Below, in pieces: positions 55,563 to 64,000 of a DNA stretch of 64,000 bases (position 1 is the stretch's first letter; every line of letters begins with the position of its first letter). A model generated the notes under the pieces. It had not been told where the DNA came from. It ran no database searches and was given only the letters and a program-made list of their open reading frames with translations. This DNA is from Astrocystis sublimbata. Lineage: Eukaryota; Ascomycota; Sordariomycetes; Xylariales; Xylariaceae. A program made the position numbers and the translations under genes. The stretch covers positions 496,001 to 560,000 of the forward strand of contig JAJNNY010000011.1 in the NCBI GenBank assembly GCA_022453515.1. Reading direction: 5' to 3'.

Positions 55563-56595
55563 CTAGGTGGAAATGCCAATAACACCTATCTGAAATTAGC
55601 AATTTGGTCTGGTTACGCCTCCAACCAGATATGACACTTACCGCAAGCAGGTCGGGGACCAGCGTTACCAGTCTTAAGGGACTCCTCGTTGTCGCCCTTT
55701 CCGAGATCGTCGGTACCGCCGTGGGTCACAACGGTGCGCTATACATGGCCACGTTAGCAAATACATATGCTTCCAACTCGCCATGCCAATATGGGAGAGG
55801 GAGTCTTACGCCGATGATGCTCTCGGGTCCGATGAGCTTGACGAGGCTGTCCTGCATGGAGCCCTTGGCGTTGCCCTGGGCATCGGTCTCGATGTTGCCC
55901 AGGTCACCGACGTGGCGGGCCTCCGCGGTGCGGTCGCCGTGTGTCTTGCCGTGGGGGTTGACTAAAGAGCGATGAGTTGCCATGTCCATGCCATGTTCTT
56001 GTAGGTATGTCTCGAGGATCGCCACTTACAGTGGGGGCCGGCCGAGGTGCAACCGTTGGTGTTGTCACCGAAGGTGTGGATGTGGAAGCCACGCTTGGCG
56101 TTGGCATCGTGGCCGGTCAGGTCCCACGAGATGGTGGTGGGCTCCGACTCCGAGGCCTGCTCGAAGACGACGGTCCCGGCGACCTTGGAGTCACCACGGA
56201 GGACAGCGACTACATGGCGATGGCAACGTTAGCACAGGAGCGGCTGAATTGGGTACGTCGTTGGCTTCTCGGGGAGCAAGCCGAGTTCCACAGCACGACG
56301 AGTCAACTTGGGACAAGCGAGTCAAGAGAAGCAATCGAATGTCCAAGAATAGCAGCAGACCCGGTGATCTGGGTAGGAAGACTGCGCGAGACATGGCTGC
56401 CATGTGCGGTTCCTGCCGAGATGCCTTGGTGCCGTCCATCAAGGTGCCCTTAGGTGCCATCCAGGTGGTCGCCGTAGCGATGGCTGATGGGAAACATGCG
56501 CAAATATGCTCATGTCGTGCATAGGGATGCCGGGATTGGCGGGATTGTGGGGAGGTCCAATGAATAAGGATATGGAACTCACCAGCCTTGACCAT
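55563..56595 (-). CDS. SOD1: Cu/Zn superoxide dismutase
   Basis: Converts superoxide to hydrogen peroxide and oxygen in the cytosol and mitochondrial intermembrane space. Five exons: 56595-56583 (13 nt), 56209-56030, 55961-55810, 55738-55642 and 55585-55563, giving 154 aa, exactly the expected size. It starts [16 protein letters not shown]. Copper and zinc ligands are visible: [34 protein letters not shown] and [13 protein letters not shown]. The end is [16 protein letters not shown], with the disulfide Cys pair (NGCTSAG and PRPACG). The first exon is tiny and the first intron is 373 nt, long for this genome. The last acceptor is a CAGATAG where the second AG is used. Confidence 0.97.
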
Positions 56596-58328
56596 TTTGG
56601 CTATTTGATGCTAATTCGTGCTAAAAGGTACTACAAAGTGTGGTATGCAAACGGATATTGATGCTTGCAATCGTGAGTCGACGAGGTGATAGATAGTCAG
56701 ATGGGAAGTGGAGGGGAGATGGAGAGGTTTCACTACGAATTTGTATGGGCAGCCAGCCCACTTCAAAGGGAAGAGGGGCAGCCCGAGTGCTGCCACCAAA
56801 TGCTCGCGGTACCTACCGTTGTTCCGGACGAAGAGTACGAAGCCTGGTGCTCTGGCTGGCTGGCAGAGAGAGCGGGTCAGCATTAATAAGCTACCTTAGG
56901 TACTGTACAATTTCCTTGGTGAGCGGCAGCATTCGGAGCTGTAGGTACACTCGGGTTGTCAAACACGGCGGCAGAAGGTTCCACGACAGTCCCCTCGTCC
57001 AACGTTGTGGGGGATGTGAGGGGCTCGGTCGTCGGACATAAAGCGTCTAGCCCCGCAGAGGGGATCGCTTCCGTCATAAATCACACAGAGCGGCGAACAA
57101 ATGATATCATTCTTCCCGAATTGGAAGCTTCCGAAGCTATCATGTATTAAGCGCCATGAAGCTAGAGCTTCTAAGCTAAAAAGAAAAATTGGGTAGTGTA
57201 CTATGTATAAGTATGTAAGTGGAAGTGCTAAAAATACCAAGTCTTCACGTCTTCACAGGTCTCGCAAGCCGCGAACTCATGATTGAGCTATCGAGGCTGT
57301 TGACTATGTGGGACTGCGATGTCGTTGGATGTGGCAGTACTTAAGTAGCTTCGAGATTGGGGAGACCTGTAGACTCGAGAGTTCATTTTACTTAGTACAT
57401 GTACATTAGGAAGCTATAATAGCTACCACGAGCTGAGCCTCAGGAGATCCCCAGCATGTTGCCATTAATCAATTGTCTTCGTGTAGACCTATGATTTCTT
57501 CCAATGTGGCAGTGAACGTGTGAGTTGAGCCGCATGACTGACTTGCATGAAATATCAGTAGGAAAGTCTTGCTTGCCAAAATCAGTATCAACAAGGGCTC
57601 GGGCTAATATGAGGATACAAATAGTGTTCGGATATTCGTGGTCAGCTTACAGCCCCGGCATACTCACTGGGGAAGTTCAAAACGAAAGCCGGGGATCGAG
57701 GCAGTGCAGAGATATCCACGATCCACGATCGTTCTAATCGCGGCACAGCTCCATGAGCACATGACTAATAAGTGATCAGCAACATGGAAATTAAATGGAT
57801 AAATGTTCCATGAACCAAGACATTGAGGAAAAGTGGAAGACAAATTGTTGAGTATGATCAATCAATTCGTACTACATAAATCATCTTGACCCTAACGATT
57901 GTCTGCCCGCTTCTTCGTTCTTTTGCTCTTGCTCATATAACAAATCTCTTCAGGTGTTCACCGTATTGGCGGGACGGCCATAAGGTAATATGCTACTATA
58001 TCCGTATTCTAAGATATGAACTGATAAGCAACTTGAGAATCTTTCTTGAATACCGATGGCAATTTTCTTGAATACCCATGGCAATCCTTGAACTTAGACG
58101 TTTTGCTCATATTTTGATATACCAGGCGAGCAGGCCAGGTAGCAGCAGATGCTTCAATGACTGTCATGATATTACACGGGTATAGGCGAGTAGAGAGCTA
58201 GAGCCATAGTAGACATTCAGCGTCAAACCTGACTGCGATGTCGACTACCCTACGGTTTATCTCTCATCTCCATCTCTGTCTTATGTCTTCCAGATTATGG
58301 CAGAAGCTGGCGTTGGAGTCGCTCTTTT

Positions 58329-58592
58329 CTATAGATGTGCAATCGTACCATAAATGTGGCCCGAAAATGTGACTACGAGGTAGAAAACCAACAACGCGAT
58401 GCTTATTATAGCGCAATATTCAACATACGACCTACTCTGGCATTGGTCGTTTGGACGCTGGGCATGAAACAATTGCTTATCATTGCCGTCAGCAAGCATG
58501 ACTCCGCTGGCCGCTAGCTCAGCAAACGAAGTTACCAAGACGAAGCCAATTGACGTTCCAATAAGGTAGTAGGGCGCGGTAGGATAGGACAA
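58329..58592 (-). other. Membrane-like ORF without ATG start
   Basis: An open frame with two hydrophobic stretches (IGTSIGFVLVTSFAEL and CAIISIALLVFYLVVTF). It has no ATG at its 5' end, which begins at TTG, so if real it would be an internal or terminal exon. No family recognised; could be a relic or chance. Confidence 0.2.
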
Positions 58593-60536
58593 TCCCGCCG
58601 GCGAACGGCGCGGCCGACGTACGAACGGAACCCTAACCTAAAATTCCCACGTGTGGTGACAACAGAAATGCCCCGGGGTTGCAGTAAAGGAACATGCCTA
58701 CCTACCGTAAGGTAAGGTAGGCAAGCTAGGGTTCGAGCCCAAGCCGAGCAAGCTACCCAGGATTAAATGTTACACATCCATCCCAATGCCGTCATCATAT
58801 GAGATGGGTGGGTCTCGGAGTCTTAACGGGCGTGGTAAGCTTCCCAGAGAGCTTCTGGGCGACGTTCCAGGGGTTCGGAATGAGGGAAACTCAAACGGTT
58901 TTGCAACAGCAAGCTGACAGCTTGATCTCGACGTGCAGCGCGCGCGTCTCCATTCTCGAAGCATGCTGGTGGGAACATCGGTTCAGGTAGGGAAATGGCT
59001 TTCTTTTAATCTCAATGCTATTCGGTGGTGTCGAAACTACTCGTACTTGCATGCTGTAGTCGACACCGTCATGCGTGTTGGTTACCGTGCAGCGTCATGC
59101 GTTTGTGAAGCTACTGGGGGTGCAATGGCCTGTTTAGCTCGGCAGGTTTGAGACCGTCAGCCCTATGGATGGGCCACTTAGGTACTGTAGGGCAGACGAG
59201 GACGTGTGGCTCGTGCAAAAGGACCTGGGCCAGGGAGGTGCAAAAGGCTGGGCAGTGGTTCTCGCCAGTGAAACAAGCCCACGACGCAAAATGCAGCGAT
59301 TCCCGAGGTTATCTTGACTGTTTCCTTCGAACCTGCCTTTTGTAGATACAGCTACTGGCTCTCGGTGCTGAATTAGGATGTACTTGTTGACGTGGCTTGC
59401 AGTCAGATAAAAAAAAACATGGGGTGTGATTGGGATGCCAATACTACAATTGCCAATTGAAGCTCTGGAAATGGTCGAGGTGGTATTGCTGCCGGGAAGC
59501 CCGCTGCAGTTGCAATCCTAGCGTGATTGTGCCGCATCCTCACTGCATCGATCAGTCAATGATGATATGAGGCCAACCAGAGAATACCGGAGTGATTGGT
59601 CGATATACTCGTAGGAGTACTGGACCGAGGTAATCACATGAATTCGCGTCCAGCACCATATGTCACACTGAGAGGTTGCCTACCAACCAACCATGGCAAG
59701 CCACAGCCACGGTTGTAAAGCACTCGCTCTCTTTTGGATTCGTCATTTCTGTCTGCCTACACATTCAAGTGTCTGAATCGTGCATTCGTAAAAGGGAGGC
59801 TTTGATACAGCTACTTATCCAATTACCGGGCGGGAGGCCTAAGTTGAACTGCCATCAGAAGGCGAGATCTCGCTCAGCCCCGCGGAAGATCTTCGAGCTG
59901 TGGCTGAGTGTACATAGTACGGAGTACGAGTAGGCAGGACTCGGAGGAGAGGGGTGTACAGTAGCAATAGGCGGTGCTCGCAGACACTTGCACCGTACGT
60001 CACCGCATCCTGTCAGTCTCGCCAGTGGCCCCACTAAGCCCACCGCCCAGATGGTAGGGCTGGAGGGCAGGTTAGGTACCTGCCCCGTGCCTGCCTCCTA
60101 CAGTGGTCGACGGAAACGGGTCCGTCTGCACTCACCTTCCGGCTTCTTGACGGTACGTGATAGGTGCGGTATACGGACATTTGTGGTGATAGCTCCTGCG
60201 TAATCTCACAATTGGACCAGCAACTGCCAACCATCAATAGAGAGACAGACCGACATAGCAAGATCTCAGCCCTGGGGGATGGTCATACATGCAAGTGTGC
60301 TACTACGCTACTACTATTTGCTGATCAACACCCAACCATTTTACGTTTCACGTCACGTCACGTTCCTGGGCCGAGCTTGACTTGGACTTACTTGCCTTCT
60401 TCTTACACGCATACAATTCCTCACTTCTAGAATCTGGCCTCGATCTGGATTCCGATAACGTGGGGGTAATACTACTACTACGCCTTGCGGTGTTGCGTAC
60501 ACCCAACTAACATCTGCATCATCAGCTTGCCATTGA

Positions 60537-60560
60537 TACATGCAGTACATGCAGTACATG
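60537..60560. repeat. Triplicated TACATGCAG
   Basis: Three direct copies of a 9-mer (last copy imperfect) in noncoding sequence. Confidence 0.7.
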
Positions 60561-61457
60561 CGTGTACGTCCGAGAAAGAACACAGACTTCAGGGTATGTT
60601 ACGACTTGGCGCAAAGGGTTTCGGTGATCTTATAATCGCACATGACTTAACACGCTACCTTACCAGCCGAGAGCCCATCCACCACGCACCCACGGCTGGG
60701 TCTCACTCCAAGGCGCCCAAGACGCCCACGCCCACCCTGTCGAGGCCTGTCATCCACCTATTACATCCCATCCTCTCCTGGTATCGCTACTACCAAGCTG
60801 TATGATCCCCCCCCGAAGCGATGGCTATTGTTCGTTAGTTGTTGGCATTGCTCTTTTCCTCTACATACGTCTCGTCTCCCATTCAGTACCGCCGCACAGT
60901 TCGCTCGTCGGTTGTTGGTTTCGCACGTCATCCATTGCGTCTGCATGCGGCTTTGCTTTGGGTATACTCGATACTACTGTATGCTTACCATCCTTACAAG
61001 TTACGGTCCTTACATCTATCGCGACAGATCCCGGCCGGACTGACCACACTAAGTTACCAGCGCCCAACTTAGCCGCTTTGCGGACTCCTCTCTCGGTGGC
61101 CCTGCTGCCACTACTCGCTACTAAGTAGCTGGCTCTGCCATCAACCGCCCAACCGCCCACAAGCCACCTTGACCTGCAAAGCCCGTCGCAATCAGGTCAC
61201 GGTTCCTAGGCTCAGAAGACGAGTCGCACGTGGGGGATTGCTACTGCTGGCGTAATCCGTCTGCGCAGTGCGTACGTTGTCGTCGTTGGAATACAGCGTC
61301 CGGCCCGAACGACCGCTTTCCTGCTTTCCGCCCTCATCCATGTAATCCCGTCGTGCATTTCCTGCGACAAGCGACAAGCGATCGATCGCATTTAGCCTGC
61401 TTGTCATCCGTGTGCTCCTCCGACTCGAGGCAATCCAGCCCGTGCGAGCACTCCACC

Positions 61458-64000
61458 ATGTCCTTCAGAGGCGACGACCAACGCCGCTACGGCCATCTGC
61501 CGCCGGTTCAGTATCCAGTCGCCGGCCAGCCTCCGCCAGACCAGTCGACTTATCAGGTCCCTGTCCGGAGCCCGAGTTTCAACAATGGCGATGATGCCAC
61601 CATGCGCCCGCCCTACCACCCTACTTTGAACACCACCGCCGCCCGAGGCCTCGGTGTCGAGGATGAATTGTTCTTGGTGGCGAGCCCGACGACCGAGGCG
61701 AACAGGGTACAGTATGCCAATTCGAATCCGGCCATGTCTGGATACCAGCACTCGTACCAGCCGAACACGCCGCCTACGCCCTCGACCTATAACCCGCAGG
61801 CTTTCGCTCGCTCTCACTCGAACGCGACCCTCCCGAGCCTCCCTCCCAACCCTCGTCCCGCCCATCGATGGGGCCAGCCGAATGTGCCCAGCGCCCCCTA
61901 CAGCCCGACTGCGACGACGGGCTTTTCGCATGCGCCCTACAATCCAGCCGCCTATTCCGGCTCCACGGCTCCCCAGCGCCAGTCCACCATTGCTGGCTAC
62001 GGCCAGGGCTACAACAGCCCCTCACTAGGCTCGCCCACGAGCCAGTCCCCCTACTTCCAGTCGCAGCCAACATACGCCCAGCAGCCGGCTCAGATAACGA
62101 TGCCCACTCCGCCCACGACATACACGGGGTATGACCAGACGCTGCCCGTATCCGCCTATGGACAGACAAGTGGTACAAGCACCGCCGCGCCGACTTATGC
62201 ATCTTCCCATGCGTCGACGTATTGGGGAAACGGTAGGAGCCCACCTGCCAGCTACCCGGCGAGCTCCCAGGCACCATATCCCACATCATCATCACATATT
62301 CCAGTTGGCCCTAACTACTCTGACCGCGACCCGCATTCCTTTCTCAACCTGGCGTCCGACTCGAACTCGACACCCTCTCCTGTGCCCTCGCCGCACCCCT
62401 CCCCTGGTCTACAACGACACCCGACCAATGCGCCGTTGCCGAGTAGGCCTGGCGAAAACCCATCATCTGATTCTCTCACGTCTAATGGCCACGCTCGACC
62501 TGACCTTGCTCAGGAGTACCTAGCGCAGGATAACATAATGCAGGATATCGAGGCCGAGCTTGGGAGGGTAAGAGTCTCCCAGCGCAGCCGCCCAACCCCC
62601 TACGATGTGCGCAACGGAAGGTTATCGGACGACGAGCTTCAAAACCTCCGTCGCCTCACGTCCAATGCGAGTTACCATTCAACGGCGACAACAATCAACA
62701 CCCCAGACGAGTCTTCTGGTGTAAACCGTTATTCATCGAATGCCTCCACGCTCAACAGGAACAACTCGCGGAATCCCAACGCCATCTTTGAGGACGAGGG
62801 TGATGAGAGCGACCCGGAGGGCGCGGCGGGCGCTTGGGCGCTGCAGCAAGCAGAGGAAGACGACCGCCGCTACAGCTCAGTCGGTAGCAGTACTTTCCCC
62901 CTCTTCAGTCAGCCCGAAGTCGCCGCTCAGCCAGCTCTCCCAACCCACAAGGAGGAACCAAGTAGCGACAGCGATTATGCCGGCGGAATGGACTTGGGTC
63001 TTATGGGCGGTGGGTACGACGGTCACCTCACGTACGATAACAACCTTGGGTCCCCTCCCGGCTCGGAAACGACGCAGCTCGACTCACAGACTCTGCGCCG
63101 TACCCACGCTTCGCAGAGAAGCCACGACAGCACGAGGTATCCGGCTTTTGAACAGGCCGATGTGGACTATGGTGGGACAGGCGGTCTGCAGTCTCCCAGG
63201 GTGCATCCGCATCGCCTTAGCTTCGACGACGGCGACGAACATGTTTCGCTTCACTCGAGACCAAGCGGCAGCGAATCACCGATCAAGGATGACTACCCCG
63301 ATATGTTCTATCACCCAGGAATAGGAAACCGGCCTTTACCCGCCATACCTCCTGGGTCGGACAGTAGCTCGTTGCTGTCTGTTCAATCTCCGAACCGAAC
63401 TGGCCAGCAACACAACTACTCTCTCAGTGCGGATAACCGACCATACGCAGGTCCTGATGCGCACTACGGACAGAATGCACAGCAACTCCAAGTAGAGCGA
63501 TCTATTTCACTGTCGAGTCACAGCACATCTCCTCATGTTCAGCCTCCTGGCAGATCCAAAACTGACGCTGCGGACGAGCGCCATCCAAGGTCGAAACATT
63601 CGAGACACCAGCAGCAACCAAGCCTCTCGGCTACTCAGCAAGGGGGGCCGTATGATAGCTATGGCACTGGCACAACTTCGTCTGTGAACTACGATGTGAT
63701 CACCTTGCCGAGTGGGAGACGGCGGAAGTTCCAACCCGAAAAGATTACAATTGTTGATGTTCAGTCTTGCACGGAGCCATGGGCGCTTAGCGGCATTGCA
63801 CAGTGGATTCGAGAGATGGCAGATGGGGAGCCAGATCTCAAACGTAAAACGGTCGAAGACGGCCTGGTGAGACTCTTCTGCTTGAAGGTACCTACGATGA
63901 ACGTTGCAGATGCAGAAACCCTGAGTGCACAAGTAGTCGAGACCATTCTGCAAGCCGGTATACTAGTACCAGAGGAGGAATGGCTCAAATTCGGTCCTGG
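61458..64000 (+). CDS. ROM2: Rom2-type Rho1 guanine nucleotide exchange factor (partial)
   Basis: Activator of Rho1 in the cell-wall integrity pathway, acting at the plasma membrane and growing tips. The frame is open from ATG 61458 (MSFRGDDQRRYGHLPPVQYP) to the window edge, 847 codons, without a stop or an obvious intron. The first about 740 residues are disordered, rich in Ser, Pro, Tyr, Gln and Asn, the usual long N-terminus of these proteins, with possible phosphosites. A DEP domain begins after SGRRRKFQPEKITI, with WALSGIAQWIREM and DGLVRLFCLKVPTMNVADAE. The DH (RhoGEF), PH and CNH domains should follow beyond 64000. Family assignment rests on the long Ser/Pro start plus DEP order and is strong but cannot be checked on the missing half. 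Confidence 0.85.
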   Translation, partial: MSFRGDDQRRYGHLPPVQYPVAGQPPPDQSTYQVPVRSPSFNNGDDATMRPPYHPTLNTTAARGLGVEDELFLVASPTTEANRVQYANSNPAMSGYQHSYQPNTPPTPSTYNPQAFARSHSNATLPSLPPNPRPAHRWGQPNVPSAPYSPTATTGFSHAPYNPAAYSGSTAPQRQSTIAGYGQGYNSPSLGSPTSQSPYFQSQPTYAQQPAQITMPTPPTTYTGYDQTLPVSAYGQTSGTSTAAPTYASSHASTYWGNGRSPPASYPASSQAPYPTSSSHIPVGPNYSDRDPHSFLNLASDSNSTPSPVPSPHPSPGLQRHPTNAPLPSRPGENPSSDSLTSNGHARPDLAQEYLAQDNIMQDIEAELGRVRVSQRSRPTPYDVRNGRLSDDELQNLRRLTSNASYHSTATTINTPDESSGVNRYSSNASTLNRNNSRNPNAIFEDEGDESDPEGAAGAWALQQAEEDDRRYSSVGSSTFPLFSQPEVAAQPALPTHKEEPSSDSDYAGGMDLGLMGGGYDGHLTYDNNLGSPPGSETTQLDSQTLRRTHASQRSHDSTRYPAFEQADVDYGGTGGLQSPRVHPHRLSFDDGDEHVSLHSRPSGSESPIKDDYPDMFYHPGIGNRPLPAIPPGSDSSSLLSVQSPNRTGQQHNYSLSADNRPYAGPDAHYGQNAQQLQVERSISLSSHSTSPHVQPPGRSKTDAADERHPRSKHSRHQQQPSLSATQQGGPYDSYGTGTTSSVNYDVITLPSGRRRKFQPEKITIVDVQSCTEPWALSGIAQWIREMADGEPDLKRKTVEDGLVRLFCLKVPTMNVADAETLSAQVVETILQAGILVPEEEWLKFGP

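Larger units (their letters stand above)
56596..61457. other. Gene-poor 4.9 kb stretch
   Basis: No gene can be supported. It holds the SOD1 promoter at the left, and at the right a likely long leader/promoter of the RhoGEF gene. In between is a membrane-like ORF at 58329-58592, a TACATGCAG triplication at 60537-60560 and overlapping CACGT motifs at 60345-60361. No transposon motif or tRNA is evident. Confidence 0.45.

Noticed and set aside
58680..58760. GGGTTCGAGCCC, which resembles a tRNA B-box
   Set aside because: No A-box or acceptor stem at the right distance; the sequence is simply a local palindrome.

Overview
This 64 kb window is nuclear DNA of a filamentous ascomycete (Pezizomycotina; Sordariomycetes is my best guess from protein flavour, but I cannot name a genus). 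The evidence is many short introns of about 55-120 nt with GTAAGT/GTGAGT-like donors, CTAAC/CTGAC branch points and (C/T)AG acceptors. It also fits in gene content: Fung_rhodopsin, DUF3431, a GRIP golgin, lunapark, a cutinase and a Rom2-type RhoGEF. I rebuilt exon structures by hand. In each multi-exon model the exon lengths sum to a multiple of three and the splice phases agree.

Layout. 281-1746 (+): PTH11/Fung_rhodopsin-type membrane protein. About 2257-2510: decayed short-chain dehydrogenase start. 2480-4208 (-): MFS sugar transporter. 4706-7033 (-): cytosolic lysyl-tRNA synthetase, divergent from 7837-8724 (+), a trypsin-like serine protease. 8818-10170 (-): guanine deaminase. 10537-12795 (-): second MFS sugar transporter. 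15210-16022 (+): unknown protein. 16.2-18.2 kb: a poor region with a small membrane ORF, an 89-bp minisatellite and a truncated CoA-transferase-like ORF. 18407-21781 (-): GRIP golgin, divergent from 22977-24290 (+), lunapark. 24641-26145 (-): secreted protein. 27132-27830 (+): glutathione S-transferase, convergent with 28181-29533 (-), an FAD monooxygenase. 33589-35297 (+): SAICAR synthetase in eleven exons. 37306-38004 (+): cutinase. 38994-41171 (-): E2-like plus F-box fusion. 42222-43772 (-): possible Ulp1-like pseudoprotease with a Pol II CTD-like tail. 45377-46541 (+): DUF3431 membrane-anchored protein. 47572-49044 (-): transaldolase. 51190-53829 (-): Tudor-SN. 55563-56595 (-): Cu/Zn superoxide dismutase. 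61458 to beyond 64000 (+): Rom2-type RhoGEF, cut by the window edge.

How the genes relate. I see no operon-like or biosynthetic cluster logic. Housekeeping genes (lysyl-tRNA synthetase, SAICAR synthetase, transaldolase, SOD1, Tudor-SN, golgin, lunapark, Rom2) alternate with accessory genes (transporters, cutinase, rhodopsin-type receptor, monooxygenase, GST, secreted protein). Two gene-free stretches of over 4 kb (29.5-33.6 kb and 56.6-61.5 kb) separate blocks. No transposon ORF, CRISPR array or intact tRNA was found. The most unusual items are the E2-like/F-box fusion, the CTD-heptad tail on a putative inactive SUMO-protease fold, and several easily missed splice events: a golgin terminal exon, transaldolase micro-exons, and a 72-nt in-frame intron in the monooxygenase.
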